A stretch of DNA of 64,000 nucleotides from Diphasiastrum complanatum (taxonomy: Eukaryota; Streptophyta; Lycopodiopsida; Lycopodiales; Lycopodiaceae), in the NCBI GenBank assembly GCA_029204225.1, contig CM055092.1, positions 78,690,527 through 78,754,526 on the forward strand, given 5' to 3'. The notes below the pieces were generated by a model. It saw only the letters and a list, made by a program, of their open reading frames with translations. It did no database searches and was not told where the DNA came from. Of this stretch, positions 9,937 to 21,927 are shown piece by piece; within the stretch, counting starts at the first letter, position 1; every line of letters begins with the position of its first letter. The position numbers and the translations under genes are program-made.

Positions 9937-12900
9937 TACCAATTTGAGACTTGGCTTCTGGAATTGTAATGGTTTTTTATCTTTGTCATCAGCCGGAGAC
10001 TTTGCTGATTTTATTAGAAAATGCGACATTTTGTTGTTGGCTGAAACTCATGAGTCCTTATATCATCCTCTTCCAAATATACAGGAGTACTCTTGGCATT
10101 CTGCTTTTCGTCCATTTGTTAGGGGAAAAACTTGTCGAGGATCTGGAGGAGTAGCTTGTTTATACAGAGACACCACAGTTCAGATGGTTAAACAAGATCC
10201 ATACGCTCGCTATATTTGGTTACACATTATTGGCTCACTATTGGGATTACCTCAGGACATCTATATAGCTGTATGCTATTTTGCTCCACAGACCTCAGTG
10301 TTTGCTGAGTTTGGCGGGGACCCTTTTCAGGCTCTCTCAGATGATATTGCTATCTTTTCTCAGCAGGGTTCCATTTTACTAGCAGGTGATTTCAACGCCC
10401 GCACAAGCTCTAGACAAACCGAATTTCATGCAGCTACGGATCTTCTCAGGCTTTACCCTTTGGATATGGGGCTAGACCGGGTATCACAGGATGCAGACAC
10501 TCCAGCTACATCTTTCGGGGAGCAGTTGATCACTCTAGCAGAGACACACGCTCTTGCCATTTTGAATGGCCTCACACAGTGGCCTTCCTCATCAGCATAT
10601 ACATGCTATCCTCATGGTGGAGGACATAGTGTGGTCGACTACTTCATTGGATCACCTGCTTTGATCTCTCACATTTCTGATTTCTCCATCACACCCCCTA
10701 CCATTTCCGATCACTCACTCTTACACATCTCACTTGGTCACATAACCTCTTCTTTGCAAATTTCTTGCTCTCTTCCCACTCATAAACGTATTCCTTTCAC
10801 CCAATCTGGATTCACTAATTACACCACAATCTTATCCCAACTACTCGCTAACTTCCCGTTCATGGCACCAATTGACCAGCAAGCCACTTTTCTCTCTACA
10901 TCCCTCTTAGCTGCTGCTTCCTCATCCTTCCCCACCAAAACGACATCATCTCACAGAAGTGTTCACAACAGATGGTATGATGCAGAATGCCGCTCTCTTC
11001 ACAATCATGTGACATATGCCAGGTCACACTCCCCTGCCACACTCAAACAATGCCAGAAAGAATATCATAGAACCACCAGAACAAAGAAGATCAAGTACCT
11101 ACAATCACTCTGCCAAAAAATGATCAACTCTTTAGATTCACCCTCCTCCTCTTTTTTCTGGAAACATTTCACCAGACACTCTTCAACATTGGCCCCCATA
11201 GCCATCGAATCCTGGATCGAGTATGCCACGGAGTTATATACCACGGACTCTCCTCCTACCTCACTCTCACCGAGACCTGACCACTGCTCACTTTTCACCC
11301 CTGACATGGTTGAAAACGCCATTAAACATGCCAAACTAAATAAAGCCACTGACTATGACTCCTTAAGTGTAGACTTCCTAAAGCCCGTAGCACATCTCAT
11401 CTCCCCTTACATTGCTCATGTTTTTAACACAGCTGTTACTTCTGGTTTTCCTACGGCTTGGTGTACTAATATCCTTCACCCCATCCTCAAGGCAGGTGAT
11501 CCCATGAATGTAGGAAACTACCGCACCATTATGATTGGCCACACTCTAGCTAAGATATATGGCTCTATACTACAGACAGTCACTGGATCTTTTGCTGAAA
11601 CTGAGGGTTTACACGCTATGGGTCAAGCTGGTTTCAGACCGGGATATTCTACTTCAGACCAGATCTTCATTTTGAGATGCATTATTGAGGAGGCTCGACA
11701 TCGGAAACAGAGAATTTACTGTTGCTTTGTGGATTTTCGCAAAGCTTTTGACTCTGTTCCACGACATCTTCTTTTCCAGAGACTGTCTTCACTTGGCTTT
11801 TCAGAGGATACTATTGCTGCGATCATTACTTTATATGAGCGAGTCTTGGCACGTTTCAGAGATGGTAGTGGCTGGTCCTCACAGATACATTCTACCATTG
11901 GGGTGAAGCAGGGTTGCCCCTTATCACCCACTCTTTTTGCACTATATATAGATGACCTCGAGCGGATTATTCGCGAGGAAGGTGGAGAGGGCTGTCCCCT
12001 AGCAGACATTATTATCCCCATTCTCTTGTACGCTGATGATGTGGTTCTCCTCTCATCCTCTGCAGCTGGTTTACAGAGTCACCTTTCTGCTTTACATCAC
12101 TTTTGCCAGCGTTGGGGATTGACGGTTAACCTTAAGAAGACTAAGATTATGGTGTTTAACACCAACAGACAGCATATGAGAGATGTGATTTTCTATTATG
12201 ACGGGCTACCGATTGAGATCGTGACCTCCTACACCTATTTGGGAGTTCTTTTCTCTGGTCCGCTACTCACTTTTCGACCAGCAGCCACCGCCAGGCTCCG
12301 CAAGGGGCATACCGCTCTTGTGCATATGGAGAGATTTTGCTCTACTTATTATGTGCAGGATCCTGCTACCAGATGCCTACTATTTTCTGCTACTGTCTCC
12401 CCAGTTGTGCTATATTCGGCTGAGACTTGGTGCCCTGATTTATCACGCGATACATGGAGAGATCTTACTCGTATCCAGATTCTCATGCTCAGTAGGATAA
12501 TCCGGGCTAAGCCCTCAGTACCACATGATATCATACTAGCCGAGTTTGCTTCTCCTCCATTAGTTGTTGGTGCTATGTTTCAGATCATCACCTTTCTTCA
12601 CAGGGTATCAGATCTAGATACCTCCAGATACATTGTTGCTGCTCTCACTTCATCTTGTACCATTGCAGATCAGGGAGCCAAGCACTCTTGGTATCGCAGT
12701 GTCTCAGCCCTTCTTCATACTTGGGGTTTATCCGCACTTGATCTTCCGAATGGAACCCATGCTTATATCAGACAGCAAATCTACCGGAGCTACATACGCA
12801 CTATATGGTCACATCCTGATCCAGATAGGGTCAAGCTACATTATTATGGCACACATCTTTTACGGCTGGACGTTTCGGGCTTGCCTATTCTTCCAGTTTA

Positions 12901-13309
12901 TCTTACACAGACGCTATCTTTTGGTCTGAGATATCGTATAGGACAGCTTCGAGTCTCTTCTCATCAGCTTGCTATCGAGACAGGTAGATACACAGACACT
13001 CCCAGATTGCAGCGGATATGTCAGCTTTGTTCTCTTCAGGAGGTGGAAGATGAGTTTCATTTCATCTTTCGCTGCCCAGTATACTATGAGATTAGAGGAC
13101 GATACCATTGTTTATACCGAGATATTCCCCTCACGTTGAGCTCCTTCCTCGAGTATCCAGATGCTAGATATGTGGGTCTTCTTTTGAGAGATGTATATTT
13201 TACGAGCTTCACTTCTACCTACGCTCTCAGATATGGATTCCAGTCAGGCTCACATTACTCAGTTCTTCCAGAAGCGAGACAGAGTGGATATTTCGGTTGC
13301 GGATTTTGA
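9896..13309 (+). CDS. LINE ORF2 endonuclease / reverse transcriptase
   Basis: Numbering from the TTG at 9944 (1121 codons; no ATG start). Residues 1-260 are an APE-type endonuclease: WNCNG (6-10), AETHE with E34, GDFNAR (148-153), SVVDYF (D232), SDHS (255-258). The RT follows: AGFRPGYSTSDQIF, FVDFRKAFDSVPR (~596-608), GVKQGCPLSPTLFALYIDDL, LLYADD (~694-699). A zinc knuckle CQLC-x9-H-x4-C lies at ~1026-1044. After LLLRDVY the frame runs into about 30 unrelated residues because of an extra T in the T-run at about 13197-13201; the ancestral frame continues to 13445. Translation is probably by readthrough of the ORF1 stop. Confidence 0.9.
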   Translation, partial: ELGAPGYRSYPRSPTNLRLGFWNCNGFLSLSSAGDFADFIRKCDILLLAETHESLYHPLPNIQEYSWHSAFRPFVRGKTCRGSGGVACLYRDTTVQMVKQDPYARYIWLHIIGSLLGLPQDIYIAVCYFAPQTSVFAEFGGDPFQALSDDIAIFSQQGSILLAGDFNARTSSRQTEFHAATDLLRLYPLDMGLDRVSQDADTPATSFGEQLITLAETHALAILNGLTQWPSSSAYTCYPHGGGHSVVDYFIGSPALISHISDFSITPPTISDHSLLHISLGHITSSLQISCSLPTHKRIPFTQSGFTNYTTILSQLLANFPFMAPIDQQATFLSTSLLAAASSSFPTKTTSSHRSVHNRWYDAECRSLHNHVTYARSHSPATLKQCQKEYHRTTRTKKIKYLQSLCQKMINSLDSPSSSFFWKHFTRHSSTLAPIAIESWIEYATELYTTDSPPTSLSPRPDHCSLFTPDMVENAIKHAKLNKATDYDSLSVDFLKPVAHLISPYIAHVFNTAVTSGFPTAWCTNILHPILKAGDPMNVGNYRTIMIGHTLAKIYGSILQTVTGSFAETEGLHAMGQAGFRPGYSTSDQIFILRCIIEEARHRKQRIYCCFVDFRKAFDSVPRHLLFQRLSSLGFSEDTIAAIITLYERVLARFRDGSGWSSQIHSTIGVKQGCPLSPTLFALYIDDLERIIREEGGEGCPLADIIIPILLYADDVVLLSSSAAGLQSHLSALHHFCQRWGLTVNLKKTKIMVFNTNRQHMRDVIFYYDGLPIEIVTSYTYLGVLFSGPLLTFRPAATARLRKGHTALVHMERFCSTYYVQDPATRCLLFSATVSPVVLYSAETWCPDLSRDTWRDLTRIQILMLSRIIRAKPSVPHDIILAEFASPPLVVGAMFQIITFLHRVSDLDTSRYIVAALTSSCTIADQGAKHSWYRSVSALLHTWGLSALDLPNGTHAYIRQQIYRSYIRTIWSHPDPDRVKLHYYGTHLLRLDVSGLPILPVYLTQTLSFGLRYRIGQLRVSSHQLAIETGRYTDTPRLQRICQLCSLQEVEDEFHFIFRCPVYYEIRGRYHCLYRDIPLTLSSFLEYPDARYVGLLLRDVYFTSFTSTYALRYGFQSGSHYSVLPEARQSGYFGCGF

Positions 13310-13445
13310 CGTCCCCGTCCGAAGATCGAAGACACAGAGAGTTTCGGCTCGATCCAGTGCTACTAGATCTTCATACGCCTCCCACCAGCCTACATCACGA
13401 CCCACTACTACCATCACTCATTACTTTCGGCTTGCTCGTAGCTAG
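13191..13445 (+). CDS. ORF2 C-terminal tail with two PIP-box-like motifs
   Basis: This is the true end of ORF2, now one frame off. ILRASLL matches the LLREMFTLRSS of other copies. Two short motifs stand out: QAHITQFFQKR (13245-13277) and terminal TTTITHYF (13404-13427), both shaped as (Q)xxIxx(F/Y)F, the PCNA-interacting (PIP) box. Between them the tail is basic and serine-rich. Equivalent motifs occur at the same place in copies 1, 2, A and B although the intervening sequence has diverged. The function is inferred from motif shape. Confidence 0.7.
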   Translation: MYILRASLLPTLSDMDSSQAHITQFFQKRDRVDISVADFDVPVRRSKTQRVSARSSATRSSYASHQPTSRPTTTITHYFRLARS

Positions 13446-13633
13446 TTTCCTCCGCGGAGCAGGTGGTTAAGCTCTTGCTTTGTACCCTCACCAGCTGGTG
13501 GTCAAGCTTGGATACTTTTTCTCTTAGAGACAGAGAGATCGATATTTTAGTTTTAGTTTTACTGTCTTTTCATTGGTAAATAAGTCCTTATGCGGACAAT
13601 GCTTCTCACATTTTGTACTCTCTTTTGTCTTAT

Positions 13634-13647
13634 GTGCCCCTGGGCAC
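13634..13647 (+). promoter_or_regulatory. LINE 3' terminal hairpin (copy 4)
   Basis: GTGCC-CCTG-GGCAC, followed by CAAAAGACGTTAATAATAAT and the (TC)n tail. Compared with copies 2 and 3, the first three base pairs change on both sides while pairing is kept. Confidence 0.55.
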
Positions 13648-13676
13648 CAAAAGACGTTAATAATAATAATTCTAAT

Positions 13677-15235
<1,559 letters not shown>

Positions 15236-15776
15236 TAATGTAGGACTGGCTATGATCCACATCAGAAACATCCAATAAAAAGGAAGATCTCAGAGTAAAC
15301 ATCTCTCGCAATAATAACCCAACACATCTCGCATCTGAGAAGGCAAGGAAAGAAGCAAGTGTAAGTGGAGTATCTCTGTATAAGCAATGGTATCTGCCTC
15401 TGATCTCATAGTAGGCTGGACATCGGAAAATAAAATGGAACTCATCCTCAATCTCCTGTAAAGAGCAACATTGACAAATAGCGGTCGAGGTGTGTCTGTG
15501 TATCTACCTGTCTTAATAGCAAGCTGGTGAGAAGAGACCCTAAACTGACCAAGACGGTAACGCAGGCCGAAAGATAACGTCTGAGACAAATAACCCGGCC
15601 GAATGGGAAGCCCAGAAACATCAAGCTGAAGAAGATGAGTGTGATAAAAATGAAGCTTGACCCGTGCTGGATCTGGGTGAGACCACACTGTGCTGATGTA
15701 AGCTCTGTAAATCTCCTGGCGGATATATGCGTGTGTCCCATTCGGGAGATCAGATATAGATAAACCCCACCTACTC

Positions 15777-15780
<4 letters not shown>
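15236..15780 (-). mobile_element. LINE copy 6, inverted ORF2 C-terminal fragment
   Basis: On the minus strand it encodes RWGLSISDLPNGTHAYIRQE, the HTHLLQLDVSGLPIRPGY segment and the region of the zinc knuckle (EDEFHFIF..), ending inside the first PIP-like motif (HSQSYIT) at the 15236 junction. It is about 95% like LINE copy B at 30.7-31.3 kb. The 5' end of the fragment abuts a (GA)n/(TC)n tract. Small frameshifts are present. Confidence 0.8.

Positions 15781-15838
<58 letters not shown>
15781..15838 (-). repeat. (GA)n/(TC)n tract
   Basis: About 29 GA units on the plus strand, i.e. (TC)n upstream of LINE copy 6 in its own orientation. This is the same junction type as at 7767 and 8670. Confidence 0.95.
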
Positions 15839-15839
<1 letters not shown>

Positions 15840-15846
15840 GGCCACC

Positions 15847-18800
15847 ATGTCGAGGGATAGGGATCCCTTGTGGGATCACATCACCATCGCTGCAGCCTAT
15901 GGCACATTGGGCACGAAGGGATGGACTTGCAGATACTGTCACCAGTCTTACACTGGAGGGCCCACATGCATCAGGGCACATTTGTTACTTTTGAGGGGGT
16001 ACGAGATTGCCCCTTGCATGCATGCTCCTGACACGCTACTCACTCCTGTCGCATCGGAAGAGGTTGGCCCTTCGAGGATGGGGCCCAAACCGAGAGGTAA
16101 ACATTCAACTCTAAGACTCTTACACTTCAAACATTGATCAAGTTTTAAGTTTTAACTCACATGATACATCAAGTCTGAAGTTTCAATTTCATTGATCATC
16201 TAATTTCTGAATTGTATTGTAATTTCAAATTTGTCTTTTTTGGCAGATTGAGATGCAGTCACGGCGACACAGCCAGAGGCCACCACATCACACCCCCCAG
16301 TTGCCATCCGCTCACCCCTCGCTTCCCATGGCTCAGAGGATTGAGCCGCAGATGAGGCAAGGCCTAGTACCCGGCCTGACCCGCCTTCTGGTGCAGGATC
16401 CTCGACACCACCTCCATCCATGACCATACCGGCACCACATCATCCACCTGAGAGAGGGAGAGGTAGAAGGGGGCCGCACTACACAAATGGGGGGTAGGGA
16501 GTACTATGTGTCCAGCTTCGCTCCCAGAGCCATGGCAGAGGCAGAGGTTGTCGTTTGACAATTGTTCTACACATGCGATCTGCCATTTCATTTGGCTAGG
16601 ACCCCAGCATGGAGGAGGGCGATGAGTGCAGTGAGTGCGATTGGGCAGGTGTGGCTGGGGTCATCTTGTGAGCACCTGAGGACAAAGGGACTTCTTGATG
16701 AGCGGGCTTCTGTTGACCAGAAGCTAGAGCCTCTCAGGAAGGCATGGGCCCAATACGTATCCTTTTAAATTTATGCATTGTAAACTTTAAATACTTTTTG
16801 ATGATTGATCTGAGATCATTGATATGTATTATGTATTATGTAATATGTAGTAATAAGTATGTACATACTACAATGTAATTTGTACATTAAGTTTTCATAC
16901 ATTGTGCCATGTCGTGGCATTGCACATGCCACAATGCATACTTATTACTTATTAATTGCAGCTAGCTATTTATGTTTAATCATGAATCATGAATAATGAT
17001 TGTAATTTGTCAATATTCAAATGATCATTTATCATTGAAATTTGCCATGAAATTTGAATTACAATTTACGATCTATTCTCTCGGATCTATCATCTTGTTT
17101 TGTCACCTATAAGTTGTGCAACACTACAACAGTGCAATGTGAGTCGTGACTTGTCACCTGTGAACTTTCAACTAGGTATGGTTGCACCATCATATCTGAT
17201 GGTTGGAGCGATACAAGGAGGCGCCACATCTTGAATATCCTGGTGTCTTCGTGCATGGGGACGATGTTTCTCAGATCCATCGACACCTCTGGGGAGGCAG
17301 TCACGGGTGAGTACATGTTCTCACATATTCGAGCTGCCATTGAGGAGGTCGGACCACAACACGGTTCTACAAGTATATATATTATACTTATTACAATTTA
17401 CGGTTTACCTATAATGTTAAATGGTAATTTGTAAATGTCAATGTTGAATGTTCATTGTTCAATGGCGATTGATTAACAATGGATTATGGTTCACTAAGCA
17501 GTTGCCACTGAGCACTTGAATTCGGAATTCCAAAGTCATGCACATTGCATTGTATGGTTGTGCAGGTGGTCACTAATAATGCGTCAAACTGCGTCTCCAT
17601 GGGTAGGCTCGTTAATGAGACCTACTCCCACATCTTTTGGACACCTTGTGCCACACACTGCTTGGACTTGTTGGTCGAGGATGTGGCCAAGATTCCATGG
17701 ATTGCGAAGGTGGTGCGTACTGCACGGTTCTTGGTGAGATTTGTCACCAAGAAGCCTAGGGTTCTAGCCATGTTCAGGAGACAGTCCACCTTGGATGTCT
17801 TCAGACCTGCCCCCACCAGGTATGCAAATTGCAAGTTGCAACTCAAATTTAAATGCGCTTCTGTAGACTGTTGGTAAGTATTTACTGTTTAGTTAGTAGT
17901 GGTAAATATTTCATGCATGTGCCATGTATTGTGTTGTCAGAAGTTAGAACTTAGAACTTGTCACTTGTGCCCTATGCAGCTTTGCATTTATGTTCCTGGT
18001 CCTGGAACGACTGCTGAAAGTTCATCAGGGCTTGAGGCAGATGGTTGTTGCCGTTGACTGGGTGCAGTGGGGGCCGTCACAGGAGCCCAAGAGTAAGAGA
18101 TTCGAGCGGACCGTTATGTATTCACCATTTTGGGATGAGGCTCGATCCATTGTGGTGGGCCTACAGCCCATCTACACTGTCCTGCGCCTTACAGATCGAG
18201 AGGGCTGCACATTGGGCCTCTTGTACGAGTTCATGGACAGGCTGGGCGAGCAGTTGAGGCTTTGCACGACCATTAGCCTAGAGAGGTATATCAAGATTCA
18301 AATTTCAAATGTAGTATGTACTATGTAGACAGTAGTATACTAGTATGCAGTATGTACTATCATGTACTATATAGTATAATTATTAATGTGTCTTCAATCT
18401 TGATTCTTGCAGGCTTGTGGAGGTCCGGCTCCTTTGGTTGAGCAGGTGGGAGTGGTTTCATAGGCCCCTACATGCCATGGCCCACATACTCCATCCACTT
18501 TGGAGGAATGAGGAGCATAGATAGGGAGCTCAGGGATGGCTGGAATGCCTATATCTCCCGAGTTTATCCTGATGTACCGAACATGATAACCTGTTGGATG
18601 ACTTCAAATTTCGCCACTGGCTCGGCGCTTTTGAGAGAGGGTAATAAACTGACCATGGTCCATTACAATTTAAACTTGTTACTTCACATTTTACTGCATA
18701 GTTAGTCAATCATATTGTAACTTGTTGCAACTTGGTTGCAACTTGCTAGTAGTAAGTACTAAGTTCTAACTGCCCCTTGAACTGTGATTCAGGCCAGCTA

Positions 18801-18957
18801 CGTCCCGTGTCATGGTGGTTGACGTCCCCAAATTGCGTCGCCTTGCCATCAGAATTCTCTCACAGGACTGCACTGCAGAGAGGTTGGTGTACGTACATGC
18901 CAACCTGAGACTTTTGGGTAGACTCCAGACCACCGTAGAGCCCATCCAGGTAACTTG
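15847..18957 (+). pseudogene. hAT transposase gene (BED finger, DUF659, dimerisation), decayed
   Basis: Multi-exon transposase-like gene. Exon 1 (15847-16096, donor GAG|GTAAAC) has a BED-type zinc finger WTCRYCHQSYTGGPTCIRAH with a further cysteine. Exon 2 (16247-about 16755, acceptor TGGCAG|) includes FYTCDLPFHLARTPAWRRA and ends before GTATCC, with in-frame stops. Exon 3 (about 17176-17307) reads CTIISDGWSDTRRRHILN and continues as DUF659. Exon 4 (about 17565-17820) has NNASNCVSMGRLVNET and HCLDLLVEDVAKI. Exon 5 (about 17990-18285) is the middle domain. Exon 6 (about 18413-18640) is broken by stops. The last (18793-18955) has SWW, a frameshift, then PKLRRLAIRILSQDCTAERL, the hAT C-terminal dimerisation motif. 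Terminal inverted repeats were not identified. It could once have been a domesticated DUF659 gene. Confidence 0.75.
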
Positions 18958-19745
18958 TAAGCCATAAATTATCTAACATGTGATCCATCATTCCAGGTGG
19001 CAGGACCCAGTTGGCAGTTAGTAGATACTAAATAGATCATACTACATACTACATAGTAGATACTAGACTGTAGCTAAATTTTAACTTTTGTCGGGACTCG
19101 GCCCTCCAAATTTGGTCTTGATTTCAATGTGCATTGTGACATGTGCGTTGGTTAATCCCGATCTGATCGATGTGGCAAAGTTTCCAAAGTTGCCACCGAG
19201 AGAAGGTTTTTCGCTCATAACTCTCTGGAACCTTCTCAGATCCTGATCAGATTTTGGGAGCATGTTCCTAGCATCCATAGCGATCCTATAGAGCCATCAT
19301 ACGCCGGTTTTGGAGCAGATTTGCCTCTATTTCACCAAAAAGTCGGTTTTCAAGCAAAAAACGGGTCAGATTTTGGATTGGGCATAACTTCTCCGTTTTT
19401 TCTCGATTTTTTCTGCTGTTAAGGGTGCAGATTGGGCCTAGTAGGAGGGCGACCTACTGCCAATTGATGGTTCGTGAAGAGCTTTTGCCATTTGGAAGAA
19501 ATTTGACGTCAAACAGCCCGCTTTTTCCCTGATTTTTCGACTTTCCAAGCCGATTTGGTGCCCAAAAAAAGATTTTACCGACTTTTGTACCAGCGTAGGA
19601 CGCAAGGGAAGTACTACCTGCCCTTGGCTTTGTGTTTTTTCCCTAGAGTTTTATTACTTTCCAGTTGCCTTTTCCTCTTTAATTTCTAAATTGTAAATAA
19701 GCTGAAAATTTCCACATTTCGCATTTCTTGAGTAATTCCTAGACC
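18958..19745 (+). other. Presumed 5' leader of a Ty3/gypsy element
   Basis: No ORF. Contains short purine/pyrimidine blocks upstream of the gag ATG at 19746 and probably belongs to that element as LTR or leader. No repeat partner is in the window, so LTR boundaries cannot be set. Confidence 0.35.
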
Positions 19746-21479
19746 ATGGCTGATGACAAAGTTGACATCCCCTCAAGCCCAGTTGAAGTCATGACAACTC
19801 CTCCACCTAGTCCTGGCAGCCAATTAGCTAGTGCGCCTGTCACTGATCCTCCTCCCATACAAGAACGTATGGATGTGTTGGAGCAACGTATGACAGAGAT
19901 GCGTACGATGATATCGTTGCTTGCCGGGGGCTTTCCCTCGTCTTCTTCTCAGCCTCCGCCTTTGTATCCTTCCCAGCTGCCTACTCGTTATCCTTCTTCT
20001 GATACACAAATGATTATTGATTTTCCTCCTGATAAAGATATAAAACCCACAAAATATGCTGGTACAACTTCCTAGAAGACTACTGATGTTGTAGATCAAT
20101 GGTTGCACAAGTGGGAAGAGTATTTTGATTTGAAACGTGCACCCACCAATGAAAGCTGGCATGTTCGTAAGGCAGCTTACCATTTTACTGACTTTGCTGA
20201 CAGGTGGTGGTAGTTATGGACTCGGCTCATTACATTCGCCATGTCCATTTACATTTACTTTACTTTATGCATAGGCAGGCTTTGGGCCCTTTTTTATTCA
20301 TTATTTGACATTTAGACTATATGGTTGGCCTTGGGCCCTATTATTGACATTTAGACCATATTCTTGGCCTTGGGCCCTATGATTCACTATATTGGTTATT
20401 TGGTCATATTACTGAGAGTGGGGGCCTTCTTGGAGGGCGCACTATTTTCCCTCTCAGTTTGGCCCTAGCCACTGGAAGCTTCCTTTTAGGGCTTCCTCTT
20501 GGCTATAAGTAGTCATTTGTTACTTGGCTTATGATATGATCTCCTTCTTTAGTCTCTTTAAGCTTTCTCTCCTGCTTTCTAGGGTTAAGTCTTGCTTATG
20601 TGATGCTTTCATAGACTAAATCTAGATCAGTCGTGGCTACGTTCATAACTGTGGCGCAAGTTGCTGAAATCACAGCAAGCCCCATTCACCTGGGTTGACT
20701 TCAAGTTCATTCCTCTAGATGAGCATGTACGTGCGACGGATGCTTGGTTCATGCATCGTCAGAGGCAACACATGGTGCAAGAATATGCTGATCAATATAG
20801 AGAGATGCTGATCAAGATACCAGAGGAGATTCATGAGTGGCTGGTAGTCCACAAGTTCATATTTGGTGTTCGTGCAGAGTTGAGGCCTTCAGTTCTTAAT
20901 GAAGGATGCAAAACTTTGGAAGAGGCAGTTGCTACGGCCCTCAACTTCGAAGGCAATGTTCGAATCAGGGCTGAATCTGGATTGGCAAGTGTGCCCTAGA
21001 AGATGGGTTTGCAGAAGTCCGGCCAAGCTGGTCAGAGGGATTTCTCGCAGAAGGATCCTATCCAAATGCAGTAGACTTTGAAGCAAAAATCGGCATCTCC
21101 TATGGCTCGTCGTGCTTATGACAAGTCACTACTTACTCCTGAGCAAAAGGATAAGGCCAAGAAGGAAGGCTTGTGTTTCTTCTGCCTTGGCAAACATTTG
21201 TTCAAGAATTGTCCTCGACGCACGGGCAAGAAGCTCCATGTTTTACAGCAGCGTCAAGAGGAGGGCAAGGATGAATCTATCCTGGATGACCTGTTGGTCA
21301 GTGATGATGATGACGCTAGATGTGTCATGACTATTTTGGTGCGGAAGCTTGTTCCAGAGGCACCAGTTTGTTTTCTTTCCACCAAGGCGCGAGAGGCCTA
21401 TCAGTTTCCAGATAATGAGCTCATACGGATGAGAGGGAAGCTGGAAGGTCATGATGTCCTTGTCCTATTTGACACCGGC
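19746..21479 (+). pseudogene. Ty3/gypsy gag-protease, split by two insertions
   Basis: Starts MADDKVDIPSSPVEVMTTPP; a coiled segment ERMDVLEQRMTEMRTMISLL follows. After a stop at 20073, VVDQWLHKWEEYFDLKRAPT starts the capsid part, which is cut at 20211 by a solo LTR and resumes at 20651 (EHVRATDAWFMHRQRQHMVQ..). The nucleocapsid knuckle CFFCLGKHLFKNC (CX2CX4HX4C) lies near 21174-21212. The protease begins after an acidic linker and has the active-site LFDTG at about 21464-21478, where element E3 is inserted. The remainder of pol is not found on the other side. It encodes virion structural protein plus protease of a decayed element. Confidence 0.82.
20212..20650 (+). mobile_element. Solo LTR inserted in gag
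   Basis: 439 bp beginning AGTTATGG and ending CATAACT, with 7-bp perfect inverted ends. Flanks are GTGGT (20207-20211) and GTGGC (20651-20655), a 5-bp target duplication with one mismatch. Removing it restores a continuous gag frame. It shares the GGGCGCACTATTTTCCCTC block with the LTRs at 47997 and 57819, so it is a diverged relative. A solo LTR normally arises by recombination between the two LTRs of a full insertion. Confidence 0.82.
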
Positions 21480-21927
21480 TGTTACAATCCCACTTACTGC
21501 AAACCTCCAGGTGCCGGTTAACCACAAGAGACCGAACGATTCACGTTCCACCCCGCCATAAGACCTAATCCGGGTCCACCCACCGTGCCCTGGCTTGTGA
21601 CCGTATCAAGCTGGATCCGACCTCCATCCCAGACGGCGTCCCATACCACCGCCTAGGCTCTCAGCCATCTCCTGCCTCATGCTAGCAGCACATCCTGGCC
21701 GTGCACACGCTCTCCATCCACCTCCTCCTAGGTAGACAGAATGGATGGCCAATGAGTCCTCCTCCCCTTGTATACCACCAAGGAGAGAGACTCCAAGCCA
21801 TGTGCACTCCTGGATCATGACACGTGGCAACCATGCAGGTTCACGAGTCACCGGTCAAGTCTACAGGCCCAGTCATCGTCCCGTCTCAAGTCTGGGTTTG
21901 GGACCCAAGGGGGTTGGGTCCCTAACA
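21480..21927 (-). repeat. LTR of E3 (3' LTR in element sense)
   Basis: 448 bp, starts TGTTACAATCCCAC and ends GGGTCCCTAACA on the plus strand. The first 263 bp recur at 25371-25633 with few differences, and the last 60 bp recur inverted at 27292-27350. Just outside, the purine run AAGGAAGAGGGAA (minus sense) is the polypurine tract. Confidence 0.88.

Noticed and set aside
9944-9946. Start codon of LINE ORF2 at this position
   Set aside because: The codon is TTG, not ATG, and the frame is open back to the ORF1 stop; a start here is an ORF-finder convention.
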